Source of the DNA: Bacteroidota bacterium
Lineage (GTDB): Bacteria > Bacteroidota > Bacteroidia > Bacteroidales > WCHB1-69
Direction: 5' to 3'
Assembly (NCBI GenBank): GCA_017860455.1
Contig: JAGDMF010000010.1
Coordinates: forward strand, 40,223-104,222
Length of the DNA stretch: 64,000 nucleotides
In this document: one piece after another, positions 9,005 to 18,165 of the stretch
Layout of the letters: each line of letters starts with the position of its first letter
Position numbering within the stretch: the stretch's first letter is position 1
Notes under the pieces: model-generated
Database searches by the model: none
The model's input: the letters and a program-made list of their open reading frames with translations, nothing else
Told to the model about the DNA's origin: nothing
Program-made: the position numbers and the translations under genes

Positions 9005-10072
9005 TTATTTTTTTACAACCGGTTTAAATGCTGATTTATTCAGGATCATTTGAAGATCTGTGGTTTGCATTAACTGCTCGAGTGTAATATTAGGATTGTT
9101 GTCCATATATGCTTTCACAATTTTCCATCCTAAAAACTGGCCAAATCTTCCGGGTGAAACATTTCCGAAAGGTTTTGTAAAAGGGGATTCCTGAATATAG
9201 TTTCTGAAAACACTCTCTTCCTGAGAAAAGAGTAAATTATTTTCAATCATATAAGTCCACACATTGGGATAGAATTGTTCTGCCCATTGATATTTTTCTT
9301 CTGAATAACCAATAATATCTTTTTGTGATTTTTGAGGTAACATCATTTCAGTAAAATAGAGTTTTTTTCCTTCAATAATCATACTTTCCATCACATTTGA
9401 AGGTGTTTGGTCAGGCAGATGTTTATACACTATTGCTTTTTTAAAAAGGTCCACCTCCATATAACTGCTATCCATTCTTTCAGAAATATATTTAGGGACA
9501 CCCAATTGATTATACTTGGAAAAATCTTTCCCTAAATAGTGATCTAAATTCAGAATAACATGTTGGTCATAGATATAAACCGAAGGAGTTTGAAAATCAA
9601 GACCGGTAATCAGTGTGATGATTTTAGGAATAGATTCTTTAGGAAAATAGACTAAGTAGTGGGCAAAAGCTTCTTTAAAACTATTTTCATAGGTTTCAAA
9701 ATTTCCATATTTTTTTTGTGTAAGATTATAAAGTTCAATAATTTTAGGATCTTTTAAATAATCTAAAAACTTTTGAACGAATAGGGTATCTGAAAAAAGC
9801 TGGGGATCAATTAAAAAGGAGGGATATTTTTGAGAAAGCATGGAAATACCTTGTGCAAAATGATCCGGATTCACTTTAAAAACATCCTGATCATATCTCA
9901 GAATATGGAGATGAACTTGCTTTTTGGCTTCTTTCAATTCAGAGGCTGAGATTTGAAGTTTTCTCTCTTTTGGTGTTCTAAAAACAAAAAACAGAACACC
10001 GGTTACCAAAAGGGCAACAACTACGACACTAATAATTATCTTTTTTTTACTCATACTACTGGTTATTTCCAC
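9005..10072 (-). CDS. gldB: Gliding motility lipoprotein GldB-like
   Basis: VHLHILRYDQDVFK; YLGKDFSKYNQLGVPKYI; FGNVSPGRFGQFLGWKIVKAYMDNNP, GldB/DUF2268-like; adjacent to gldD. Confidence 0.85.
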   Translation of the reverse strand: MEITSSMSKKKIIISVVVVALLVTGVLFFVFRTPKERKLQISASELKEAKKQVHLHILRYDQDVFKVNPDHFAQGISMLSQKYPSFLIDPQLFSDTLFVQKFLDYLKDPKIIELYNLTQKKYGNFETYENSFKEAFAHYLVYFPKESIPKIITLITGLDFQTPSVYIYDQHVILNLDHYLGKDFSKYNQLGVPKYISERMDSSYMEVDLFKKAIVYKHLPDQTPSNVMESMIIEGKKLYFTEMMLPQKSQKDIIGYSEEKYQWAEQFYPNVWTYMIENNLLFSQEESVFRNYIQESPFTKPFGNVSPGRFGQFLGWKIVKAYMDNNPNITLEQLMQTTDLQMILNKSAFKPVVKK

Positions 10073-10650
10073 TTCCAGGTTTCAATTAAATGTAAAACAT
10101 CTGTTTTTAAATAATTGATAACGGGTTGAAGGGAGTCATTATTGGGTGGAAAATTAAAATAAAGGGAAGCACTCACAAAATAACGGGTACTGTCTGTGAT
10201 CCAGAATTTGAGAGGAGTAGCAGCTCCTTTGCCAACCAATTCATACATTTGTCCATACACTTTTTCTTTGGTATCGCTGATATCCGAGTAAAGAATATCA
10301 TCCGCTTTTCTGCTCTCCACGTGGAACATCAGCATTTTCTCCTCATTTACAATGAGTTTCCGAAGATTATCTTTTAGGGGAAAAATGGACATTTTCAAAG
10401 ACACATTATATTGGGGATATTGAAGATCCATCCAGTATATTTTAGGTTCTTTTTCCTCAAAAGAAAACTGAGCATATTTGGAATATTCAAATGAAAAGGG
10501 TAGGAGAGAGTCCCATTTTTGATACTCCGGTTTTGGGGTTTCAATTCGAAAATATCCTTTTGGTTTTGCTGAAGTTGGTTGTTCTTTATGAATACAGGCA
10601 ACCACTAAGATTGCCTGTAATATGATTACTAAAATGATGATTTTTTTCAT
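10063..10650 (-). CDS. gldD: Gliding motility lipoprotein GldD-like
   Basis: PKGYFRIETPKPEYQKWDSLLPFSFEYSKYA; FWITDSTRYFVSASLYFN; signature of the GldD family. Confidence 0.9.
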   Translation of the reverse strand: MKKIIILVIILQAILVVACIHKEQPTSAKPKGYFRIETPKPEYQKWDSLLPFSFEYSKYAQFSFEEKEPKIYWMDLQYPQYNVSLKMSIFPLKDNLRKLIVNEEKMLMFHVESRKADDILYSDISDTKEKVYGQMYELVGKGAATPLKFWITDSTRYFVSASLYFNFPPNNDSLQPVINYLKTDVLHLIETWKWK

Positions 10651-13070
10651 TATTCCTGTTCGTTTTTTATTCTCATGGAATAGAAAGATCTATAGGCAAA
10701 AACAAGACCAACCGCTAAAAACAGAATCCCAATTATAGGGGTAAAATCGAATGAATCTGTTGCCTTAGCTTCCTGTTTCATTAAAACGGCTATTTCTACC
10801 GCTAAAAGTCCAAATAAAGTAGAAAATTTGATGATTGGGTTAATAGAAACCGCTGTTGTGTCTTTATAAGGATCCCCAACGGTATCACCCACAACACAAG
10901 CTTCATGTAAAGGTGTGTTTTTCTCTTTCAAATCAACTTCTACCACTTTTTTGGCATTATCCCATGCACCACCTGCATTGGCCATATATAATGCCTGAAA
11001 TAATCCAAAAATGGCAATTGAAATCAAGTAGGATACAAAGAAATTCGGATCAAAGAAAGCAAAAGCTAAAGTCAAAGTAAAAATAACAATAAAAATATTC
11101 CACATCCCCTTAAGTGCGTACTGTGTACATATTTTCACCACTTTCTTCGAATCTTCAATATCTGCTTCCGTTTTATTAAGATTGATGTTTTTCTTGATAA
11201 ATTCAACGGCTCTGTAGGCACCAGCTGTAACAGCCTGCATGGAAGCTCCGCTGAACCAAAAAATCACGGCACCACCGGTTATAAAACCAAGAAGAACCGG
11301 GGCATCTGTAAGACTTAGTTTTAAAAGTCCCTGCGTTTTCAACATTAAAATAATAGCAAAAATCATGGTAGTAGCGCCCACAACAGCAGTACCTATTAAT
11401 ACCGGTTTTGCGGTTGCTTTGAATGTATTTCCGGCACCATCATTGGCTTCTAAGAAATGTTTTCCTCTTTCAAAATCAGGCGTAAATCCATAATCTCTTT
11501 CTATCTCCTCTTGTATTCCGGGGATTTTTTCCATTTGGGACAATTCAAAAACAGATTGTGCATTGTCGGTAACAGGTCCATAACTATCCACAGCAATGGT
11601 AACCGGGCCCATCCCTAAGAATCCGAAAGCAACGAGTCCAAAGGCAAAAATGGAGGAATATTCCCCAAAAAGTTCGAGTCCGTTTAAAGAAACAAAAAAT
11701 CCAAACACCATGAGGGCTACCATCAGCATACCGATCCAGAAAGCACTAAAGTTTCCGGCCACCATACCCGATAAAATATTGAGAGAAGGACCCCCTTCTC
11801 TAGAGGAGATAACCACTTCATTAACGTGGGCTGACTGGGAACTGGTAAATATTTTGGTAAATTCAGGAATAATGGCAGCAGCAAATGTTCCCAAACTGAT
11901 GATTGTAGCTAATTTCCACCACAGATCAGGCGTGTATTGTTCCTCAATACCCACCAAAGAGTTGTTGCTCAATAGTAAATAACTGATGATATAAGTAACA
12001 ATGATAGAAACAATGGAGGTTACCCAAACTAAAGCGGTTAATGGTCCTTCAAAATTAAAACGATCCACATTTTCGTAGCGGGCTTTGGCAACAATCTGAT
12101 TAATTTTATAGGAAAAAATGGAGGTAAACACCATTAAAATACGCATAGCAAATATCCAGACAATCAATAAACTTTGAAATTCAATCATAGTAGGCATCAC
12201 CAAAATGATGAAAGTGATAAGAGCAACACCGGTTACACCATACGTTTCGAAACCGTCAGCTGTTGGGCCAACACTATCACCGGCATTATCTCCGGTACAA
12301 TCGGCAATTACACCCGGATTTCTGGGATCATCTTCTCCGATTTTAAAAACAACTTTCATTAAATCGGCACCAATATCGGCAATTTTGGTAAAAATACCAC
12401 CTGCAATTCTTAATGCACTTGCTCCTAATGATTCCCCTATGGCAAAGCCTATTAAACAGGCACCTGCACTAGTTGCAGGCATGAATAACAAAATAACCAA
12501 CATTAATAGTAACTCTATGGTTATCAATAATAAACCAACACTCATCCCTGATTGTAATGGTAATGAGACCACATTCCAGGGTTTCCCCTTTAATGAAGCA
12601 AATGCTGTTCTACAATTTGCTAAAGTATTGATTCTAATACCAAACCAGGCAACCGCATAAGAACCTGAGATTCCCAGAATAGTCCACATTAGAATTAAAA
12701 ATACTTCCGGGATTGTCTTATGACTCAGAACGCCAAAATAAAAAACGATGGCAACCCCAATAATGACAAAAAGGATCATCAAAAATTTTCCTTGTTGAAC
12801 CAGATAGGTTTTACAAGTTTCATATATGATTTTGGCAATATTTTTCATTGATCCGTGAACCGGATGTTTTCTGATTTGTACTGCCTGATAGAGACCAAAA
12901 AATAAACCTAAAAACACAATGATGGAACCCCATAAGAGCAAATCCCAACCTGTAAATAGTTCATTAAAAAACTTTATATTTCTTAAATTCGGCAATACCA
13001 TATCCGCTTCGCTCGCTCGGACAAAAAAAGGAGTCAATAATCCTCCTAGAAGGAATAGCTTTTTCTTCAT
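10650..13070 (-). CDS. hppA: Membrane-bound (ion-pumping) inorganic pyrophosphatase
   Basis: Multi-TM; FTKIADIGADLMKVVFKIGEDDPRNPGVIADCTGDNAGDSVGPTADGFETYG; NAGGAWDNAKK; VGDTVGDPYKDTTAVSINP. Confidence 0.97.
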   Translation of the reverse strand: MKKKLFLLGGLLTPFFVRASEADMVLPNLRNIKFFNELFTGWDLLLWGSIIVFLGLFFGLYQAVQIRKHPVHGSMKNIAKIIYETCKTYLVQQGKFLMILFVIIGVAIVFYFGVLSHKTIPEVFLILMWTILGISGSYAVAWFGIRINTLANCRTAFASLKGKPWNVVSLPLQSGMSVGLLLITIELLLMLVILLFMPATSAGACLIGFAIGESLGASALRIAGGIFTKIADIGADLMKVVFKIGEDDPRNPGVIADCTGDNAGDSVGPTADGFETYGVTGVALITFIILVMPTMIEFQSLLIVWIFAMRILMVFTSIFSYKINQIVAKARYENVDRFNFEGPLTALVWVTSIVSIIVTYIISYLLLSNNSLVGIEEQYTPDLWWKLATIISLGTFAAAIIPEFTKIFTSSQSAHVNEVVISSREGGPSLNILSGMVAGNFSAFWIGMLMVALMVFGFFVSLNGLELFGEYSSIFAFGLVAFGFLGMGPVTIAVDSYGPVTDNAQSVFELSQMEKIPGIQEEIERDYGFTPDFERGKHFLEANDGAGNTFKATAKPVLIGTAVVGATTMIFAIILMLKTQGLLKLSLTDAPVLLGFITGGAVIFWFSGASMQAVTAGAYRAVEFIKKNINLNKTEADIEDSKKVVKICTQYALKGMWNIFIVIFTLTLAFAFFDPNFFVSYLISIAIFGLFQALYMANAGGAWDNAKKVVEVDLKEKNTPLHEACVVGDTVGDPYKDTTAVSINPIIKFSTLFGLLAVEIAVLMKQEAKATDSFDFTPIIGILFLAVGLVFAYRSFYSMRIKNEQE

Positions 13071-13118
13071 AGATTTCTGTTTTACATGTTTAATATTTGT
13101 TTTTCGTATTTATAGACA

Positions 13119-13126
13119 CAAAGTTA
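13119..13126 (-). promoter_or_regulatory. Bacteroidota -7 promoter element (TAACTTTG on minus strand)
   Basis: CAAAGTTA on + strand, ~49 nt upstream of the pyrophosphatase start. Confidence 0.4.
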
Positions 13127-13180
13127 CACTATAAATTTCTAAATTTTTGTTAAAATTTTATAATAAAAATTTAACAGGAA

Positions 13181-13209
13181 AAAAAAGGAGCAAAATTTGC
13201 TCCTTTTTT
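13181..13209 (-). terminator. Rho-independent terminator downstream of MFS gene
   Basis: AAAAAAGGAGCAAAATTTGCTCCTTTTTT near-perfect palindrome 15 nt after the MFS stop. Confidence 0.85.
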
Positions 13210-13223
13210 AAAATATTTTGGTT

Positions 13224-15077
13224 TTAACTTTTCTTATTTGGTAATTCCAATCCATACCCTTTTTTCTTATCTTCCACTTTCAGCCATAAACCTAAAAGTA
13301 AAGCAAGAACACCAAATGATGCAAATATTAACATCGGCGTTCTGTAGTTATAAAGTGTAGAACCTTCTACTGCAGCAATTTTATCAAGTCTTTGATTCAT
13401 ATCATTTAATTGAGCAACAGATTGTTTGTTCATATTTTCAACCATAGGTACAATAATTACTTCACTAGAAGCTGTTGAATCTTCATCACTTTTGCGATTA
13501 ACATATTTTTTTGCTTCATTTAGAGCTAAATAAGTATCAATTTCTGTTTGAAATTTAGAAATTCTATTGGTTCTTTTATCAATATTTCTATAGATAAGAT
13601 TTAAATCTGATAAGTTAATTGCAATTGAGTCATTTAGTCTTTTAGTGTAATTAACAACCAAAGCATCTTCTTTATGTTTGTAAGAAAATTCTTTTGTTTT
13701 AAATTGATCTTCATATTTTACCAAAGAGGAATCCATAGATTTTAAACTTAAACTATAATCCACCGAAATGTTTTTAATGGTATCCAATTCTGATTTAATC
13801 AAGGTTAAGTTTTTATTAACACCGGGATTTGTTGAGTCTAATGTAGTACCAATAATAATTGGAACAGCTAATAAACCAATATTTTGAATCCAGAAAATTA
13901 CAGAATATGCTGAACCTAAAACTTTATTATCCACTAATTTTGGAACGGATGGCCAAAGAGCTGCTGGTACCAATGAGAATGAAACACCTAATACTACAAT
14001 AGCTGCAATTGCAATAGGATAGGTAAAGTGTTCTGCTGGAGTTAAAGCAAAAATTAAGTGACATATGGTCATTAAAATGGCACCAATTATTAACATAGTT
14101 GCACCTTTTCCTTTAGTATCTAAAAAATATCCTAAAAGAGGTGTTAAAATCATTGCACCGATTGGGAAGTAAGAAAATAATGCACTTGCATCTTTAGATG
14201 AAATTTCCAATCTGGATGAAAGCATATCGGAGGCAAATTTTTGGAATGGGAAAATAGCAGAATAGTATAAAACACACAAACCTGCTACAATTAAAAATGT
14301 TTTAGAAGTGAAAATTTGACCTAAATCTTTAATGTGGAATGGATCCTCTTTTTCTAGTTCAATCTTTTCTTGTTTATCTAATTTAACATCAAGAAAATAA
14401 TAAATAATAAATGACAATAAACCAATCAAAAGAAAAGCTGTCATAATTAAAACTGGTCTTGCAACAAATTGTCCATCAGCAAAATATGGAGATAAACGGA
14501 AAACAGCAAATACGCCTAATCTTGCAATTGCCATCTCTAATCCCATGGCTAAAGCCATCTCTCTTCCTTTAAACCATTTTACAATTGTTTTGGAAACAGT
14601 GATACCGGCCATTTCAACACCAACCCCGAAAATAGCAAAACCTATACAAGCCAAAGTTGCAGATGCTGGAAGTGGTCCTATTTTAAATAAACCAAAAAAA
14701 TTAATTTTGAAACCATCTAATGCTTGGTATAAACCTGATTCCGGTTTGAACATATCAGATATACCGTACATTTTGATAGATGCACCTAATACCATTAATA
14801 ATCCTGCAATAATTGCTGTTCTTCTAACCCCAATTTTGTCCAAAATAATTCCGGAGAAAATCAACATAAAAGCAAAAACATTGAGGAAAAACTCTGATCC
14901 ACCTACTGTTCCGAAATCTTCAGAAGTCCAACCTTTTTTTGTTTCCAAAAGATCTTTTAATGGTGATAAAACATCAACAAACATGTATGCAAAAAACATG
15001 GTTAATGAAACAAGAATCAAGGCAAACCATCTCGCTGTTGCCGATTCTCTTAATGATTTAGTAATTTTTTCTGTCAT
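13224..15077 (-). CDS. MFS transporter with large C-terminal extracytoplasmic insertion
   Basis: 12-TM MFS-like sequence; hydrophilic coiled segment (~150 aa) before the final TM helix. Confidence 0.85.
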   Translation of the reverse strand: MTEKITKSLRESATARWFALILVSLTMFFAYMFVDVLSPLKDLLETKKGWTSEDFGTVGGSEFFLNVFAFMLIFSGIILDKIGVRRTAIIAGLLMVLGASIKMYGISDMFKPESGLYQALDGFKINFFGLFKIGPLPASATLACIGFAIFGVGVEMAGITVSKTIVKWFKGREMALAMGLEMAIARLGVFAVFRLSPYFADGQFVARPVLIMTAFLLIGLLSFIIYYFLDVKLDKQEKIELEKEDPFHIKDLGQIFTSKTFLIVAGLCVLYYSAIFPFQKFASDMLSSRLEISSKDASALFSYFPIGAMILTPLLGYFLDTKGKGATMLIIGAILMTICHLIFALTPAEHFTYPIAIAAIVVLGVSFSLVPAALWPSVPKLVDNKVLGSAYSVIFWIQNIGLLAVPIIIGTTLDSTNPGVNKNLTLIKSELDTIKNISVDYSLSLKSMDSSLVKYEDQFKTKEFSYKHKEDALVVNYTKRLNDSIAINLSDLNLIYRNIDKRTNRISKFQTEIDTYLALNEAKKYVNRKSDEDSTASSEVIIVPMVENMNKQSVAQLNDMNQRLDKIAAVEGSTLYNYRTPMLIFASFGVLALLLGLWLKVEDKKKGYGLELPNKKS

Positions 15078-15134
15078 ATTATATAGTTTTATTTAATAAT
15101 TTTTTAAATAACCTGCAAACTTAATCATTTTATT

Positions 15135-15359
15135 TCAATCTTTTTTGTTCTCTCTGTTTTTTCTTATTGAGTTGATTATCAAATCAAAAGAAATGTATCC
15201 AACTAAAATTCCAAAAATTGAAATGATAAAAATGTTGTTTTTTAGAAAATAATCGTCAAATCTTCCCACTTTCCACCAATAAATATCAGATAAAACAAGT
15301 CCTGATACAATTCCAATTATATGATAAATGGTCACATTTTTTTTAATAAATTCTTTCAT
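15135..15359 (-). CDS. Small two-TM hypothetical membrane protein
   Basis: 74-aa ORF with two hydrophobic stretches; start overlaps stop of 15356..16147. Confidence 0.6.
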   Translation of the reverse strand: MKEFIKKNVTIYHIIGIVSGLVLSDIYWWKVGRFDDYFLKNNIFIISIFGILVGYISFDLIINSIRKNRENKKD

Positions 15360-16147
15360 TTTTTCTTCTCCTCTTCTAAAATTTTATAATATTCATAATC
15401 ACTATATTTTTTTCTAATCGCCATTATAATCTCTTCTGAAGACATTTTGATTATGTCATAATAACTAAATCTACAAAACATCATAAATTCCAATAATGGA
15501 GCACCTGTTAATCCTGTTATTTCTGATACCAGATCCCTGTTATATTTTGCCGGAACTTTATCCACTTCATCTTGTAATTCGTTTAACTCTCTGGCTAATT
15601 GAATATTCTGATACTTTTTATTGTATTTCTGATACAAATAAGTGATAGGTGATCCGGCAGGAGTGCCACTTAACATATTGGGTGGTCCTTGCGCATACTT
15701 GATATTCATCAGATCCATTTCTGATAATTTTGATCCTTCGACATATGTGTAAATTTCAGGTAATGGTGTATGAACAACATCTTTAACAAATTGTTTATAA
15801 TTAGGTGTTAATGCATATACGGTTACCTCTTTTAACATTATAGCTTTATAGTACAATGGTATATCTATTTGTCCAATTTTAATATCTTTACCTGATATAT
15901 AAATAATTAACTGTTTATAAATTGATTTAGAAATAATTATGGTATCATTTTGATGAACATCTAATTTAAAATTTCCATTTTTATCAGAATAGGTAAATTT
16001 TTTGGAAGTAAAGTTAAATATATTAACATCTTCAACAGGATAAAATGTTAAACCATCATAAACATTTCCTGAAATAGAGACTTGTTGTCCTTTTAATGAT
16101 AAAAAAACAATTGAAAAAAATAGAATAAATAGAGTTGCCTTTTTCAT
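15356..16147 (-). CDS. Carboxypeptidase-like regulatory domain protein
   Basis: Signal peptide then VSISGNVYDGLTFYPVEDVNIFNFTSKKFTYSDKNGNFKLDVHQNDTIIIS, CarboxypepD_reg-like. Confidence 0.75.
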   Translation of the reverse strand: MKKATLFILFFSIVFLSLKGQQVSISGNVYDGLTFYPVEDVNIFNFTSKKFTYSDKNGNFKLDVHQNDTIIISKSIYKQLIIYISGKDIKIGQIDIPLYYKAIMLKEVTVYALTPNYKQFVKDVVHTPLPEIYTYVEGSKLSEMDLMNIKYAQGPPNMLSGTPAGSPITYLYQKYNKKYQNIQLARELNELQDEVDKVPAKYNRDLVSEITGLTGAPLLEFMMFCRFSYYDIIKMSSEEIIMAIRKKYSDYEYYKILEEEKKK

Positions 16148-16618
16148 TTTGCAAAATTAATAAATCAATTCATATATTTTTTTAAATTAATAAAAAAGAA
16201 AAAATAAGAATAATATAATCATGTTTAAACTGTGAATAACTTTTTTATAAAAAGAAAAAATAATTTATAAATATCTATGATTCAATTCATATAAATGATT
16301 ATTTTGTTTTTAGTTATTCTGTTTTTAGTATAAAAAATGTTCATAAAACTACAACAAAAAGGTAATAACTTCTCATAAATTTTTTTTATTTTTTTGTAGT
16401 CTTAAAAATGACAAGTTTATTAACAACGATTAACATCAAAATAAATTGTTTATGTATACTTATCAACAATTAAATGTTAATGAATTGAAAACTAAGTATC
16501 ATATTTTATAGGTCATTGTGAATTTATTGATTTTAAATTGGTTATAAAAATCTTTGTTTTTAGAAAAATATATAAAATAATTCTTTTATTATATTGATTT
16601 ATATTTATAAATAATTGG

Positions 16619-16626
16619 TATTTTTG
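16619..16626 (+). promoter_or_regulatory. Bacteroidota -7 promoter element TATTTTTG
   Basis: TAnnTTTG match 23 nt upstream of the rpiB start codon. Confidence 0.5.
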
Positions 16627-16649
16627 CAAGTTGTCTAAATAGTATCATT

Positions 16650-17078
16650 ATGAAAATAGTTATTGGATCGGATCATGCCGGTTTTTCTTTAAAAGAGTTT
16701 ATTAAAGAACATTTTAGAAATAGTTTTGAATTTGAAGATGTTGGAACTTTTTCAGAAAAAAGTGTTGATTATCCGGATTTTGCCCACCAATTAGCTACTT
16801 TAATTTCTAATGGAACTTATGAAAAAGCCATTTTAATGTGTGGATCCGGTAATGGTGTTGCGATGTCTGCTAATAAACATCCTAATGTAAGAGCTGCATT
16901 GTGCTGGAATGAAGAGATTGCACAATTAGCAAGACTACATAATGATGCCAATGTTTTAGTTTTACCCGCCAGATATTTGAATCATGATGAAACAGATAAA
17001 ATTATAACTATTTTTTTCAATACCCTTTTTGAAGGGGGACGACATACGAACAGAGTAAACAAAATTAATATTCACTAA
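16650..17078 (+). CDS. rpiB: Ribose-5-phosphate isomerase B
   Basis: MKIVIGSDHAGFSLKEFI; CGSGNGVAMSANKHPNVRAALCWN. Confidence 0.95.
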   Translation: MKIVIGSDHAGFSLKEFIKEHFRNSFEFEDVGTFSEKSVDYPDFAHQLATLISNGTYEKAILMCGSGNGVAMSANKHPNVRAALCWNEEIAQLARLHNDANVLVLPARYLNHDETDKIITIFFNTLFEGGRHTNRVNKINIH

Positions 17079-17079
17079 T

Positions 17080-18165
17080 ATGTTCCAAGATATTCAGTAT
17101 ATTAAAACAAGGGCAAACCTGATTCGCCAATCTTATATTGAAGATATGGAAAAACATTTATTGGCCTTTGAACAAAAATTGATCAATAATGGAATTCAGG
17201 TTGTTTGGATCAAAGAGGAAAAAGAGCTAAGTGAAACTATTTTAAAAAGCTTTTCTAAACCAAACAATAATAAAATTGCTTTTGATTTACCATCAATACC
17301 TAAAGATTTTCAAGAAAAAAATGCCTTTTTTAAACAAATTTCAATAAAAGAGTTTGAAGATTTTAAAGATCAGGTGGAGCATTTAGTGGTTAAAGCCAAT
17401 TTTGGTGTTGTTGAAAACGGTACTCTAGTTTTAGTTGATAAAGAATCAAAATCTTGTTTTAATAAAGTAGAATATCTTCATATTATACTGGATTTGAATA
17501 ATTTAGTTATTAAACAATCTGATCTGGAACCTCTTTTGTATCTTTTAAAAGGGGATAATAATAACTTTTCATTTCCAAAAGACATCAAATTTATTTCCGG
17601 ACCCATCTCACAAATCATCAATAGTACCAATTTTGGGTTTGATGAAAAATTTACAACAAAACCAGTTAAAACGATTGTTTATTTTTATGATAATGGAATC
17701 ACAACTATTTTAGAGGATACGGTTCTAAGAGAATCTTTATATTGTATTGACTGTGGAAAATGTAAAAATGTGTGTCCCGTTTATAAACATACACAAAACT
17801 TTACACCTATCGAATTGGTTTATAACAATTGTTTTGATGAGAACAGAAAAACGACACAAATTTTTGAGAATACTACTTTGTGTGGAAATTGTAATGAAGT
17901 TTGTCCGGTTTTAATTCCCTTTACAGATCTTTTAATCTTTGAAATGCAAAAGGCTAAAAACAAGCATTCCAGAGAAAGAAATATTGATCTGTATAAATAT
18001 TTCTCGAAACGTGTAAGAATGAATAAACTATATACCTGGTACAATAAATATTTTTTCATCAAAAAACAGTATCCTAAAAATAAAAAATTAGCCAACTATT
18101 TCAAAGAACAAAAACTGCCCTTTTTTAATATAAAAATGTCTCATAAAAACGAATCAAATGACTAA
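17080..18165 (+). CDS. LutB-like LUD domain / 4Fe-4S iron-sulfur protein
   Basis: CIDCGKCKNVCPVYKHT and CGNCNEVCPVLIPF ferredoxin-type motifs; LutB-like N-terminal domain. Confidence 0.8.
   Translation: MFQDIQYIKTRANLIRQSYIEDMEKHLLAFEQKLINNGIQVVWIKEEKELSETILKSFSKPNNNKIAFDLPSIPKDFQEKNAFFKQISIKEFEDFKDQVEHLVVKANFGVVENGTLVLVDKESKSCFNKVEYLHIILDLNNLVIKQSDLEPLLYLLKGDNNNFSFPKDIKFISGPISQIINSTNFGFDEKFTTKPVKTIVYFYDNGITTILEDTVLRESLYCIDCGKCKNVCPVYKHTQNFTPIELVYNNCFDENRKTTQIFENTTLCGNCNEVCPVLIPFTDLLIFEMQKAKNKHSRERNIDLYKYFSKRVRMNKLYTWYNKYFFIKKQYPKNKKLANYFKEQKLPFFNIKMSHKNESND

Noticed and set aside
10311-10326. parS-like word CTCTCCACGTGGAACA in gldD
   Set aside because: Five mismatches to the parS consensus; expected by chance.
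11239-12660. Antisense ORFs over the pyrophosphatase gene
   Set aside because: Mirror frames of a conserved membrane protein; composition typical of spurious antisense reading.
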